Numbered from the stretch's first letter, positions 13,001 to 24,985 are shown. The stretch: DNA of 64,000 nucleotides from Zhengitettix transpicula (GCA_037074705.1 CM073590.1:207682746-207746745), one strand, 5' to 3'. The notes: generated from the letters alone by a model not told the origin. Numbers and translations: made by a program.

Positions 13001-13878
13001 AATTTTAAGACATGCTAAATTGACGTATTAGCAAGGATAAAAGTTGTACAAGTGTATAATTTTGGATTGAGAAATTAAATACAATTACAGTATTTTTTTA
13101 AAATTCTGATGGAAATTGAAAATATTAGTTACTGAAGTCACACAAAAATATATTTTCATTTATTAAAATATCTTGATTTATTTAAAATTAAAATAGTCAT
13201 TATAATAATTCATTTTGACTCACAGAATGAAACAGTATGGGAACTGGGAAAACATTTCGTGATTAAGAGGAGAGCAAAGAGTTACTAAGGATCAAAGGTT
13301 TATGTTTTTGCGTTCAAAACAGAAAAGAACAATACGTCACTTTAAATTATTAAGATTACAAAAAGGGCGGAAACCCAAATATAATAGCGGTCGATAGGAA
13401 ATAAGCCTAAGTGAATAAATATGTAAGGTATTTTATTCACACCCTGTCTTTATTCAGAACTTAGTTTCGTAACACCCAAAACCATTTTTTTATAATTTTT
13501 TATTTTTCGATTTTTTCTGTATAAAATTTATTTAGTGAATTACGCGTAACGAATTCGAATCACGTGTTACTTGATAAATGAGGGCAACCAGTCCTCGCAT
13601 TACGTATTCGCGCGAAATTCACTGTGACCGGTAGGAAACTAGTTTCCCTTTCCACTAATAACAGAGTGGCAGATACTTCGTGGGAGATTCTGGTTTGGGA
13701 AATCAGAAAATATTACCCTGGTCTCTGAAACATATTCAGAACGTGTTATACTTCGCAGTTGTGTGTCTTTTTAAATATTCAAAATACTTTATCAGATAAT
13801 TTTTTTCTCTATAAAAGCGATTAACGTGTCGAACACAAGGAAGATAATAAAAAAAAGTTAATCAACAAATGATAAGAG
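10016..13878. other. AT-rich sequence without recognised features
   Basis: This 3.9-kb stretch has only short reading frames (two 96-codon minus-strand frames at 10664-10954 and 11191-11481) that lack recognisable motifs. A weak internal match exists between 12735-12785 and 19055-19105 (TATGGAGAAGG, then a GCGAA.GCAGCT block), which hints at one more dispersed repeat. Confidence 0.4.
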
Positions 13879-14397
13879 CCTGCGAGCGCTATTCTCTCGC
13901 ACGCACAACCTTCTAGGAGAGACGGAGGGGGCTACCTTTGGGGATGCCTTATTCACTCTCCATTTTTGAACTAAGGTACCCACAAACCGAGTCACGTCGG
14001 CCTGTTTTGAAATGTGTATGTTCCGGGGTCACAGACCTTGGGCATACGGTAACGGTTACTGCTCCCATTGGAACAGTCGGCCAGCTGCCTCCTAAACTGG
14101 TCGAGGCACGGAGAAGAGAATTCTGCGTCCCTACAGAAAACCCCTCTCCAGTCATCGGAAGGGCGTGGGACAAGTACCCAATGCCCGACCTACCTGATTC
14201 AGGTTTTCTAGGGTTTGTCCTGCATCACTTTTAGGCGAATGCCGGGTAGGATCCTTAAACTGTAGACAGGGGCCCTATTTAACCCTTAGCTACCTTCCTC
14301 TACCCTTTCGCATCCCCTCTTTCAAATCCTTTCCTATGCTATTAAAGGGGAGTTGCCACCATGTGGATTACCCTCATGTAGCCTGGTTAACATTAAA
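13879..14397 (+). repeat. SL element, near full length
   Basis: The copy starts with a degenerate 5' stem-loop (CCTGCGAG...CTCTCGCA). It continues through ACCTTTGGGGATGCC, TTTTTGAACTAAGG-like sequence, TTCCGGGGTCACAGACC, CAGCTGCCTCCTAAACTGG, GGCGTGGGACAAGTACCCAA, GGCGAATGCCGGGTAGGATC, CTATTAAAGGGGAGTTGCC and CTCATGTAGCCTGGTTAA. A 98-codon frame runs through it, but other copies have indels at different places, so it is unlikely to be coding. No A tail or clear target duplication remains. Confidence 0.88.
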
Positions 14398-14730
14398 CTA
14401 TCTATTCTAAGATAATAAAAATGTTGAAATATATGTTTTAATTTCATCATGTACAGTCGCCAAGAACAATTTTGTTGACGCGGCTCTAAACCTCCAAATA
14501 AGAAAATTGATTCGAAATTATGATTCTTGGTATAGAGAAAGTGAGATTTTTTTTAATATAGTAATGTTAAAAATGAGTGTGTCGCTTAAGAGAAGTTTAA
14601 AGTGGCATAGTTTATAAAACCAGTGTTTATTAAATTATGACAAAGCTGTCTTAAATCACACTTTTATAATTTGTATTTTAACGTGCTAAAGTATTTGCTA
14701 GCGTGGCATCCTTCCGCGAGAAAAAAATTA

Positions 14731-14893
14731 GGGCCGAGGTAGGGTCCTTTAACTATAGACAGGGGCCCTAGTTATTCCTTGGCTACTTTCCTCTACCCTT
14801 CCGCATTACCTCTTTCAAATCCCTTTATATGCTATTAAGGGGGAGTTGCCACCATGTGGATTACCTTCATGTAACCGGTTACTCAAAAAAAAA
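14731..14893 (+). repeat. SL element, 3' fragment
   Basis: A 5'-truncated copy in the same orientation as the one 330 bp upstream. It begins at GTAGGGTCCTTTAACTATAG and ends with CATGTAACCGGTTACTC followed by nine A. 5' truncation plus an A tail is the usual product of target-primed reverse transcription. The 330 bp between the two copies holds nothing recognisable. Confidence 0.85.
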
Positions 14894-15149
14894 TATATAG
14901 TTAATCAAATACTTGAAATTATTAAAAAAAATTATTATGTAATTATGAATTTCCAGTATTCTAACCGCATCCGATGTTGGGAATCCGCGGAAAGAGAAAA
15001 AATCAATTATATCTGCGTAAATCAGCAATTATTAACACCACTACCACCAGATAGAACTTAGTTTACGACTTAATTCTCTGAATTACATTTTTTTAAAAAG
15101 AGCTTTCTCAGTTTTAATATCCACAACTTTACCATTCACTTTCATTTCT

Positions 15150-15385
15150 ATACTCTCTCTCGGCGTGAATGTGTGCTGTGACGTCACGGTCGCTGCGCGC
15201 GCAGTAATATTTAACTCGTATTGGCAAATTCGTAAATTATTTCCACTTTAATTCCTTCCACCTTCATGCTAGGCGTTTCTCACCCCCCTCCCCCCCACAG
15301 TTGTTACCAATATGTGTACCAAGTATTGTTGCAATCTGTCCAAGCGTTTATATCTGTTTCGAGATTATACAGACAAACAAATGAT
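15150..15385 (+). repeat. Dispersed repeat family C, copy 2
   Basis: Partner of the copy at 5155-5400: GTGTGCTGTGACGTCAC, GCGCGCAG, GCGTTTCTCACCC and a TACCAAGTATTGTTGCAATC block. A C-rich run (15281-15298) sits inside it. Old and without visible ends. Confidence 0.6.
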
Positions 15386-16024
15386 CATGCATCTTGTTTC
15401 ATTAAGAGCATTAAGGCTAACTACAACTCTATCATTCTCACATCTTTAGAAAATGTTTATAGCAACTCAATTGCTTTAAATTAATTATACTTTCTATTTT
15501 TCGGCGTTTAATTATCTCGTATAAGTCTTTGCTGGGTATATAAGTAAGGCATGCTCTGCTCTCTCACTTTAAAATTATATTTTTTTCGCAGCGTCAGAAG
15601 TGATTCTCTAAACAGTCTCCAGTTTTAATGAACGTGTAATGTAGTTCCGAAAATATATTGGCGTTCGATGGTACGGAAATTTGAAGGTATGTTGTATCTA
15701 ACAGGTGGGTTAATGAGCTTCAATGCATACACTTTGTAGTGTTGAGTAGAAAAAGCTAAGATCAACAGTAACAGTGGCAGGTAAACACTTTGTGAGAGGT
15801 TATCACACCGTTGAAAGAGAAAGTAAACACCAAAGAAAGTATGTGGGAAAAGTTATTTCTGGAAGAAGTATAAACAATGAGTGTAATAGTAAGTTATAAC
15901 TCTGGGAAAGTCGTACATCAGAGAGAAAGATTAATTTTGAGTATGATATTTATGTGTTGATTGGGTTACATGCGAATCGGATACGTTCGATGTGTTGGAT
16001 TCAGCTTTATTTATAGTATAACTG
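15386..16024. other. AT-rich sequence, nothing recognised
   Basis: No gene, RNA or known repeat is recognised between the family C and family B copies. Confidence 0.45.
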
Positions 16025-16126
16025 CTTCGCCCTCAGTGTTTGTTTCTCGTTTGAAAGGAACACGTGTACGAAATTTGGTCAAATTAACTCCACGGGTGTA
16101 GATTTGTATGTAGAGCATACAAACCG
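16025..16126 (-). repeat. Dispersed repeat family B, fragment
   Basis: Read on the minus strand, this gives CATACAAATCTACACCCGTG, then AATTTGACCAAATTT, then GAAACAAACACTGAGGG. It matches the 5' part of the copies at 9.6 and 27.36 kb. Only about 100 bp of the family is kept. Confidence 0.7.
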
Positions 16127-16878
16127 TCTATTTTATTTATTAGAAAATTAGTAGATCAGTTACAATATTGTATTAATGAATTTAAAATTGTTATCGTTTT
16201 AACCGTAAAAATGTTGCTACAGTGGTTAATTGCTACTTGTTTTTCATTTGAAACACAGTATTGTTGCCGTGTTTCACCGCTAAATGCAACCCAAAGCTGG
16301 CCTGAAAACAGCGCCTCGTAAGTGCGACTTTCCGTAGCTGCCGTGCCAAGCATTTTGAATAATATCTCGAGTCAAGGGCATGCCGAGATATTTATAAGTT
16401 CCAGCAAGACTATGCCATTATAGTTTCAGACAGTTGTGAGGCTAGAAATTCACCTGCAAGGTGTGTTATTACCCAGCCTTCCGCGTAAGTATTATGCAAA
16501 CTACGCATTTAAAAATAATAAACTTCTGTAATATAATTTCAGTTAAAATTACAGACAAAAATGTTATTAAAGAAATGGTATTTATTTTTCAAGATTATTT
16601 TTGTCTATCACAAACATTCAGTGATAAAGATATTATAAACATTGCATCTCAGTATATGTTTGTTATTGAAACAAAACAGGTTTGAGGCAAAAATAAATTA
16701 TCTATAGACGGCGGCTACGGTCGATGTGGTTTGTTATGATCACTAATGTCAGTAAGTTACACATTTTATTAGAACATACAGAGTAGTACTGATAGTATTA
16801 CATGACGTGGCTACTTCTCTATAGTAGTCTATGGAGATGACCGTAACAACTGGTAAACTAGAGCAGACTGACTGCAGG
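16127..16878. other. AT-rich sequence, nothing recognised
   Basis: Only short frames (65-74 codons) without motifs are present. Confidence 0.45.
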
Positions 16879-17083
16879 TTAAGGATGTTACCCGCCATTC
16901 ACCTATATGTGATGCAGGGAAAATCCAAGAGGAATCATAATATGGTAGGCAGGACTCTCATTACTTGTCCTACGACCTTCCCGATGGCTACAGATTGGAG
17001 TTTTCTGTGGTTACGCAGCATGCCCAACTCCATGCTCCGAGCATATTTGAGGGCAGCTGGCCGGCTGTTCCAATAGAATCTGA
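16879..17083 (-). repeat. SL element, degraded internal fragment
   Basis: Aligns on the minus strand with the middle of the SL element: a GGATxxTACCCGxCATTCxCCT block, GATGCAGGGAAAA, ACTTGTCC(C)ACG, CCTTCCGAT, TTTTCTGTGGTTACGCAGCA, GGCAGCTGGCCGGCTGTTCC. Both ends are lost and divergence is high, so it is one of the oldest copies in the window. Confidence 0.8.
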
Positions 17084-19946
17084 GGACGTCTGCTACCCCG
17101 AATCAGTAAACATGGTCTACGTATCATGGTTTATGGGAAGCTTGATTAAGATGACCATTTGTTACAGACATAGTCAAAAGAGAGATACCATTAGTTTTAG
17201 TTCTAGGTAATTTGTGCTTTTAACGTGAGGATTTTTAATACTTACTTTTCCTTCCATAATGTTGACGTTAATAAACACGCCGTTTCTATACTCCCGTTCT
17301 CTCTATTTACAGAATGCTTTATAGTATGAATAACAAGCGTTTGTCTTTGTGTCCGCCGTCTTTTAATCATTGCTTACTCTCCATTTCTTAGCTAAATACA
17401 AGGGGCTCTATTGGGCGGTCTATTTTCAAAGAATGTCTGGGTACAGTTTCCGCCTTGCCGAAGCTGATAAAAGGGTGGGAAGATTTCTTCCGAAAAGTCC
17501 TGTTGCGATGGTTCTCGTTTCTAGTTCACCCGGGCACTTGAAATATTCAAAAACATATGAGTTGAGGAACCCGAACAAATAATTTAGCCCTCATTGAAAG
17601 CAGTGAAGTAGAATCGTCGTTGCTTTAACTTTAATGGTGTTCACGGATGCATTTTATGAGAGTTGTGAACCCAAAGCGTACTTAAAATATTTCGAACATC
17701 CTTCCATTGTAGTAATAATAAATGGAAGATTCATGGAACTGATTCCGATAAATACACATCTGAAGATAGGGAACAGAAAATTTCGAAATCATCTTCAGTG
17801 GGCCATGAATGTGGCTTAAGAAATTATATAAGATGCATGATACGCAAATAATGTAATAAGTAGATTCCTCATAATTAAATAAACATTCGACTTTGGGGCA
17901 GGACAAGGCCATTTTAGCGTGGGGGTGAAAATGCCCCGTGACCCCGGACCTCAATTTGGACTCCCCTAATTTCAGCAACAAGTGATCAATGTTGATGTCC
18001 TGGTAGATTCCGAGCACTGCCAGCGGAATCAGAGAGAGCTTTTAATTTTCTAGAAAATTGGACGACTAACCCAGTAAACAACTTCTCAAGTTTACGAAAA
18101 AAAAGTTATGACTACAAACCAGATTACCTACAATTTATAAGCGTTATTTTCGTAAATATACAAAACTAGTAATTTCCTCTCAATTCACATTTCTTTTATT
18201 AATACAATTTGAATTATTTCCAAACTTGAAGAATCATCAATTGTCTTATATTAGTCTAAACTAATTACGTACTTTCAAATTATTATCTTTAATACAAAAC
18301 ATGACTCTTTCTCGAATTTATTTTAAAGTATTAAATAGTTTCTTGTTAAAGATCTACTGCCTCACGTTTAAAGCATATGTCTTATGAGGCACGTGAACGA
18401 GTAATACAAAATATAGCTCGTCTTATAGAAATAACGACCGACAAAGGTCAGCTTTAATTTTCAGGCAAATTTTATAAATTTGTAAAAGGCTTCCAAATTT
18501 ATTTTAAATTAAGTTTTTCATATCATTGCAACACAATATAGTTTTATTATCAGATATCATCAGAGGTAATAGTTTTAAAACAACTTTACAGTATTTATCT
18601 TTGATATTGTCCAATATATTATCAATTATTCAGTACCTAGTTTATAATTTAATTGAAGATAGTGTGAACTATTTACGTTGAAAATTTTAACTATTTAATG
18701 ATTAACCTGCTGAAGTTCAAACAAGCAATTAACAAGGCAATTACAATGCAGACTGGACAATACAAAATATTCTATTAATATTAGAAGATTTTTCATTCAG
18801 AACTTTTCATAACAAGTTGTGATACTCTATGAAAAACTCTTGGTGGAGACTTGATCCAGCAACAGAAACAACTTAATGTCGCTAAAAGAGGTAGACTAAC
18901 TCTTATTCATCGATATAACTTGGTGTAAATAAATCTTCAAATTACCGGAAAATGGAATAATGCGTACAACCGTTCCATTCTCAACTTTTTGTTGTTATCA
19001 AATTTAATATATATAATTAATATAGATACATTTTACAGACAGATAAGTACCGAAGTTATGGAGAAGGTGAGACTGGCTGAACGCGAAGGCAGCTCAATGA
19101 CGTTAGAATTTTCTAAAAGAGCATAAGTGAACTAATACCGCTTTATTAGAAAACTACTACTTTGACATTAATTGATATTATGGGAAGGTTCTTGTTCCTT
19201 GACCTCGTTTCTATCTCAATAGTTTCCCTACTTTCAGATTAATCCATCTCCCCGAAGTAATGTAATGAACCAAGAGTATTGGCGAAGTAATTGTTAAGGC
19301 ACAAAGGCAAACGCCACTGTTATTGGCGTGATCCCGCGAGAATGTTCTAGATGCAACAAACCACGCGTAAACAGTGATTAAAGCAGTTCACGCGCAGAAC
19401 GTATGCTTCGTTTTGGACTGCAGTGTTTATTAGAAGGTGTGCAAAGTGGAACTTATTATATTTCGTCGATATTAAGAATAGTAAGAGTGCGAAGTCGAGA
19501 CGTGAGGCTGATTAGAGTTTGTTTAGCTTGAGGGAGGCAAATCTTTGGTGTTTGATGGCCAAATGTTATCTGGTTGCTGGATGCCAAACTGTCTGGTAGA
19601 GAATGTTTAATTATTGTAAAAAATATTACATAATTTTCACTCGTGTTCCCTTAGACAATTTAAAACTGAATGTTTTCTTACACAAACATTACAGTTCTGT
19701 TTATTGGGGACTCACAATACACCTTTTTAAATTCTCGACTAAAAAGCCGTAAAATTTTATATTGTTCACATCAAATAAACTTATCATTCCAAGAATATTT
19801 GTTTTTGTATCATGTTTTAGTGATTTTATTGTAAATTTCATAATAAATATCAATTATGGATTAATCTTCAAAGACGTCTATTTAGCCAAACCCTTCTCAT
19901 AATTAAAAAAAAATTAAAGAAGCTTAAATAAGTGTCTTTTACAATT
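17084..19946. other. AT-rich sequence; possible LTR remnant in the right part
   Basis: No gene is recognised. A 111-codon minus-strand frame (17682-18017) crosses a slightly GC-richer patch at 17890-18040; it has no known motif. The right-hand 0.9 kb directly precedes a primer-binding-site-like sequence and ends in TTTTACA, so it may contain a decayed LTR. No second LTR is visible to confirm this. Confidence 0.35.
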
Positions 19947-19966
19947 TGGCGCCAAACGTGGGGGGC
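19947..19966 (+). other. LTR-retrotransposon primer-binding site (tRNA-Lys type)
   Basis: The sequence TGGCGCCAAACGTGGGG preceded by TTTTACAATT closely matches the 18-nt primer-binding site complementary to tRNA-Lys(1,2), TGGCGCCCAACGTGGGGC, located just 3' of an LTR ending in ...ACA. The internal region that should follow is absent: 20 bp downstream the sequence enters a fragment of the SL element. It is a remnant. Confidence 0.65.
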
Positions 19967-19984
19967 ATTAAATTAAATAGTAAT

Positions 19985-20023
19985 TTTTTTTAGAGTGACA
20001 GGCTAAATGAGGGTAATCAACGC
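19985..20023 (-). repeat. SL element, 3' terminal fragment
   Basis: Reverse-complemented, this short segment reads TGATTACCCTCATTTAGCCT followed by GTCACTC and an A run, matching the last 35-40 bp of the SL element. It is an extreme 5' truncation, sited immediately after the LTR primer-binding site. Confidence 0.7.
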
Positions 20024-21289
20024 GGTAATTGTTAAAGATATAAGTACGTGTTCTTTACAGTACAGTCCGTAGGTAAGTGGGCAAGTAATTTATATTGTAA
20101 CTATCTTTATCTTCATTGTCTAGGACTTATTTTGTTAATCATCTACAAACAAGCTCTTTCATAAAAACTTGGAAATGTATGTATTTTAATCTATTATTCA
20201 TACATCACTATTATAAGAACATATACTTCATATGATTATCTTTGGTATACTCATAAAAAATAATTAAGTTAAGCTCATTTACTTCTTCAACTATTTTATA
20301 TACTGATCGTGAAATTTACTTTCGTATAAAGAAAAATAAAATATGGCTACAACATATTTGGTTTCCAAACGCTGCACAGCTCAAACATTAAGCATTTTCC
20401 TGAACCTTTTTAAGTGCCGTAGCGAGATCTATCTAAATGAATCGTTTTGCACGCGTGAAATTCGCTCGGTGGTAAACATTAATGGTAATATCAGCTGAAA
20501 CACATTATCGCTCACCTAACATCTAGCGTTTTCGTCAATACGACGGGCATGAAATTGAGTACAAGTCTAATGACAATTACATAGTGTATCTTTTATCGTT
20601 TTATATTAACGGCACATTTACCTGGTGGTATGCGTGCTTGGATTTAGGTTTTATTACTCGAAAAAGTATTACGAGCAATTAATAACAAATTTCATGAAAG
20701 ATTTTATGAGATTGTCATGGTATTATAGTACATTATATCTCTGAAATACCTTCACAATAGTTTGAGCCGCACCTAAAAATATGTGAAGCCTATGTGTCGC
20801 AATGAAAAAAATTCAACAGTTCTACTAACATGTTTTGAAATCAAACTAGTTCAGTACATTTAATTTCATTTCCATGATTTAATACTTAACTGAAATAATA
20901 GAATAATATATTTAAGGATAACGGTGGAAAAATCTCGATGCTTTAATTCCTTTAATTCAATTTCATAGGGCTCTTTTTTGTTGGAAAGCAATTCTTCTGT
21001 TCTGGAATGATATATTTTATTTTTGCAAATAACTAGAGCATAATTATGAAGCCATGATGTATACATGTTCGGTCATAACTGTAATATTTTTGCAATTTTA
21101 ATCAAAAAAATTGTTATCCCGAAACACGTAAAGCTGGGGATAAGTAAAGGTAATTTATTAATTCAATAAGTTAGCTTTTGATGAAATAGAATAATGTATT
21201 ACTTTAAAGTCTCAAGATCTCGACGATAAAAAATAATGAAACAATAGAAACCATTAGAGACTTTATAAAAGTAAAGTTAATTTATCCTA
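20024..21289. other. AT-rich sequence, nothing recognised
   Basis: No coding, RNA or repeat feature is recognised in this 1.3 kb. Confidence 0.45.
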
Positions 21290-21727
21290 TTTTTTTTAGG
21301 TTAACATGAGGGTAATCCACATGGTGGCAACTCCCCTTTAATAGCATAGGAAGGAATCTGAAAGGGGGATACGGAAGGGTAGAGGAAGGTAGCCAAGGGT
21401 TAACTAGGGCCCCCGGGCTATAGTTTAAGGATCCTACCCGGCATTCGCCTAAAAGTAATGCAGGGAAAACCCTACAAAAACCTGCATCAGGTAGGTCGTG
21501 CATTGGGTACTTGTCCCACGCCCTTCCGATAGCGGGAGAGGAGTTTGCTGTGGGGACGCAGTATTCCCTTCTCCGTGCCTCAACCAGTTTAGGAGGCAGC
21601 TGGCCGACTATTCCAATGGGAATAGCACCTCCCATAGGTAGCTCATTCGTGTTTCTCCTACAAGGTTCTGCCTGCGAGAGAACATCCCTCGCAGGTACTT
21701 ACTGCGAGAGAATAGTCCTCGCACACC
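21290..21727 (-). repeat. SL element, minus strand, internally deleted
   Basis: The 3' end is the T run at 21290 and the 5' end holds two stem-loops (CTGCGAGAG...CCTCGCAG, about 21672-21725). The central block with the TTCCGGGGTCACAGACC and TTTTTGAAC landmarks is missing: the sequence jumps from TTCCAATGGGAATAG to the GGTAGC...CCTACAAGGTT block. ATCCTA(A)TTT occurs on both flanks (21284 and 21734) as a possible imperfect target duplication. Reading frames on both strands are by-products. Confidence 0.88.
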
Positions 21728-22824
21728 ATCTGCATCCTAATTTGTAACGCACTGGGAATATAATATGTATAATACAGTATGTACGTATAATACGTCTGTT
21801 AATAGTTATATTTTATTTAATATGTATTGTAATTAATTTGAGACAAGTAAATCGCGCATTTAAAATAAAAACTACGGGAACACAAATAACTACACATTAA
21901 AAATGAAACATTAACGATAAACCAAACAGTACATCGAGAAAGACAAATATCAGGAGTACCTTGTATTGAACATAATAAAAAAAGGAAAAAAAGAGCTAGC
22001 AATTCGTTGTCAAGTGTTTGCTGTAAATAAATCACAATTTCATGAAATACTACTAAAACTTCACTGCACATAGAAATGCTTTACGAGTTATATAAATATT
22101 TTAAACGAGTTAATTACGCGTATTTTGCGTACTCGTGATATTTTGAAAATGTGTAAATCCGAGTAGTTTACTCCGAAACGAACCAATTCAACTCTGAGTT
22201 GTGTTGGATCTAGCTAATAATAGGGATGCAAGTGGCTATTAGGGGGGCCGGTGTACATTGTCTACACAATGTGGGCTGCTGATTACTTGTGATAGTTACT
22301 ATTGAATGAGCGGCCTGGGATCGAAGCAGGTCACCGACCTGTCAGGCTCAACAGCATTTCCTGTCCTCACTCTCCTTCCGCCATAAGCTCCAAGAAACCG
22401 CTGCCGAATTCTCGTATTCGGAGTCAGTTTTATACCGCCCATTTCTTCACTCAGATTAAACAATGAGACTGTATGGAAATATATCTAATTCAGCAATAAA
22501 TATTATTTCCTCTATAGCAGAGGTTTTACTATTACAAATGTTCCTTCCTCCTTAATATTTTCTTTATCTGTCAAAAACACCTTACATTTTGTTGTTCACC
22601 TCATACTTAGTGTTTATTGACTTCAAAATTTAACTTTCCTTAAGTTAGACAGAAGATTTTGTTATCCACAGTCACATTACTATTATTGTATTCACACTGG
22701 ATTTACAGCGAAACCATTAAATTGTTGCGTAAAACTACTCTTGCTCTTGTCCATTCGCATATACACTTTTTTAATGATTACTTACTTATGCCTTCATTTT
22801 CATATTTTTGTGCACATTTCTTAT
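21728..22824. other. Mostly unassigned; weak tRNA-like SINE candidate inside
   Basis: AT-rich apart from 22230-22440. On the minus strand that patch has a near A-box (TGGCGGAAGGA, about 22370-22380) followed about 60 nt later by CTTCGATCCCAGG, a near B-box. This suggests a decayed tRNA-derived SINE, but no target duplication or tail was seen. Confidence 0.35.
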
Positions 22825-22837
22825 TTAAAGAATATTA

Positions 22838-23064
22838 TATTTTCCGGCCTGCTGTGGCGGAGCGGTCAGCGTCATTGCTTCACATCACAAAGGTCCCGGG
22901 TTCCAATCCGGGTGAGGGCTTTGAATGTTGTGTTTGTGTTTCCGCAACCATCAACAGAGAATCTCTCACTGGAGAGTTTCATTTCAACGTTAGTGAAAAT
23001 AAAGGACACCTCTGTTCCTAAGCCAGCACATTGACCTACAGAATATTCAAATTCTGATTGTCAA
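22838..23064 (+). repeat. tRNA-derived SINE with 13-bp target-site duplication
   Basis: The RNA polymerase III A box TGGCGGAGCGG lies at 22855-22865 and fits TRGYNNARNNG exactly. The B box GGTTCCAATCC lies at 22899-22909, one base off the consensus. The A-to-B spacing is that of a tRNA. The tRNA-like head is followed by about 150 bp of unrelated body. The element is bounded by perfect 13-bp direct repeats TTAAAGAATATTA at 22825-22837 and 23065-23077, the hallmark of LINE-assisted insertion. The frames of 97-120 codons running across it are incidental. Confidence 0.87.
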
Positions 23065-23077
23065 TTAAAGAATATTA

Positions 23078-23976
23078 GGGGGGGGGGGAAGAAGTAATAT
23101 ATTACTTCAATATTCACGTAAGTTTCATATTAATTTATTTTCGTATTTCTATAATCTCATTTTCACTCAGGTATTTTTATGCATTGAAATGGAAAATTTA
23201 CGTCGGATTGAAAATTAATAATCAGAAAGATAGCCAAATACAGACAAAAGAAAACGATTTCATATTTATTTTCTCAAATATATATCATTAATGATAATCA
23301 TAAAGATATAAAAATATATATTGTAATGATTAGCCTTTTATTACTAAATAGTAAAAAAACTTTATTACATGAAAATATAAAAATACATTAAAAAAATATT
23401 ATTGGGCGCCAGCAGATATAGACTGGTCTGCAAAAAAATTAAAATTAGCTGCGGCTTGGTTATAAAATCCTCCTTCTCAACAGGATAATGTGGGCAGCTC
23501 GGTAGCTATTCAAGAACAGAGCCTATTTCCGCACTGCGTAAAAAAATTCAACTTTTGAAGGCACTTTACAGAAATTGTGATGCTTACTTTAACTTTTGGC
23601 GTCATCCGACTTGCAGTGGATCACTGGTCTTGTAGTGTGGCAGCACATATTCGGCCTCCCCGCGATGGACGTCCTTCAAAACCTTTGTTGCTTCCCGCTC
23701 GCCAAATTTTCCACCCTCCCGCCTCTCTCACTCCACTTTCAGTCCTCTCTCTGCCGTCCTGCCTGCGTCTGTCTACTTTCACCCGGGTTCGGAGTATTTA
23801 TTCGTACTCCGCCCCCCCCCCAAACGATGAAAAAAATGGACGTGTACCCACGATTTCTTTTGGCCTCTCGGGTAGGCACACGTGCACGTTTAATGTATTC
23901 CTTCTCAGGCTCGCGGACACAAGGGCGGCCACTTAATGTTGTTATTCACTACAATATAGATAGATAGATAGATATA
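23078..23976. other. Unassigned sequence with C-rich island and GATA repeat
   Basis: A poly-G run starts at 23079. A GC- and CT-richer patch at about 23580-23940 carries overlapping 119- and 123-codon frames in two phases without known motifs. A short (GATA)n run lies at about 23958-23974. The palindrome-like ATATATCATTAATGATAATC at 23278 recurs inverted at about 24485, so a larger structure may span this region. Confidence 0.4.
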
Positions 23977-24476
23977 TCGCCCGGTAAGAGGGAAGACCCG
24001 GGCATGATTTCTGGTCCGGAAGTCGTTTTTCCATCCTCATACTTTAATTTAACTTAATATTAATTAAATTGCCCATAATTTTTATATCAATCACTGGAAA
24101 TAAAATGTTATAATTAAGAAAATAGAATGAAAATAGAGCATCAAATTAATAATAAAGATAGACAAATACAGACAAAAGAAGTGATAATATCAATACCACA
24201 CAACGTTTCTGTCAGAAGCCATTTTGAGTTTTGTCAACTGCGGTTGTGTCGCTCTAGGCTCTTCTTAACACCTGAAGAAAGGGACAAGGATCTATTATCA
24301 TTCTAAATTTAGTTATTTAATGTTTTCTTAATTATAACATTTTATTTCCAGTTATTGATATAAAAATTATGGGAAATTTAATTGATATTGAGTTAAATAA
24401 AAGTATGAGGATGGAAAAACGACTTCCGGACCAGAAATCATACCCGGGTCTTCCCGCTTACCGGGCGATATATATC
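23977..24476. mobile_element. Foldback element with ~155-bp inverted arms and hammerhead-like core
   Basis: The arm 23977-24122 (ATATCGCCCGGTAAG, then CTGGTCCGGAAGTCG, then CCATCCTCATACTTTAATTT, then ATAACATTTTATTTCCA in inverse order) is repeated inverted at 24325-24476. The arms contain a tRNA-like motif (ACCCGGG..ATTTCTGGTCCGG) related to those at 24.6k, 24.9k and 44.88k. The centre carries the GTTTC half (24205-24209) and the CTGAAGA half (24272-24278) of hammerhead-like motifs in opposite orientation. It has no coding capacity and could extrude as a cruciform or yield a hairpin transcript. Confidence 0.72.
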
Positions 24477-24564
24477 TTCATGATTATCATTAATGATATA
24501 TATTTAAAAAAATAAACATGAAATCGTCTCGTCTTGAGGAGTACAGAGAAGTTTTCACAAGCAT

Positions 24565-24722
24565 CAAGCCGTAAAGACCATGGTTAAGTTGAATTAAAGT
24601 ATGAGCATGGAAAAACATCTTCCGGATCAGGAATCGAACCCGGCACTTTCCGGTGGACATTTTTTCCATCCTCATACTTTAATTCAACTTGACCATGACC
24701 TTTAAGGTCTGATACGTATGGA
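24565..24722. mobile_element. Small palindromic foldback with tRNA-like centre
   Basis: AAGTTGAATTAAAGTATGAG at 24596 and its inverse CTCATACTTTAATTCAACTT ending at 24690 form arms of about 28 bp. Weaker pairing extends to about 24565 and 24722. Between them lies CCGGATCAGGAATCGAACCC, an inverted RNA polymerase III B-box-like sequence. It belongs to the same family as the arms of the neighbouring foldback and looks like a SINE-derived palindrome. Confidence 0.65.
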
Positions 24723-24849
24723 AGCTTCTCTAAGTTCCTGAATTGGACTATGTAAATTGATCAAAGGTTTTTGGAATTTTATGTTTTCATTCAGGTCCTA
24801 GAATTAGGCCATAGAAGTACTGGCAAATTGTAGGTGAGCGGAATTAAAT

Positions 24850-24985
24850 TTAATGGATGGAGGAATTTTACACCGGATCTGGAGTCAACTGTGATATAGC
24901 TTCATCCAGGGTAAACGGGAAGTCCCGGATTCGATTTCTGGTCCGGAAGACGTTTTTCCATCCTCATACTTTAATTTAACTTAAT
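24850..24985 (+). repeat. tRNA-like SINE-family fragment
   Basis: Contains CCCGGATTCGATTTCTGGTC, a degenerate B box, followed by CCATCCTCATACTTTAATTT. This is the same order as in the foldback arms at 24.0k, so it is a further member of the family. It lies in direct orientation relative to the 23.98-kb arm. Confidence 0.6.

Noticed and set aside
13938..14234. 98-codon ORF in the SL element, with similar peptides in other copies (VGQLPPKLVEARRRE)
   Set aside because: The similarity follows from repeat identity. Copies carry indels and stops at different places and there is no excess of synonymous change by eye, so it is not treated as a gene.
22845..22920. Possible genuine tRNA gene
   Set aside because: A and B boxes are present, but the acceptor stem does not pair and the unit sits in a 227-bp element with TSD, so it is a SINE.
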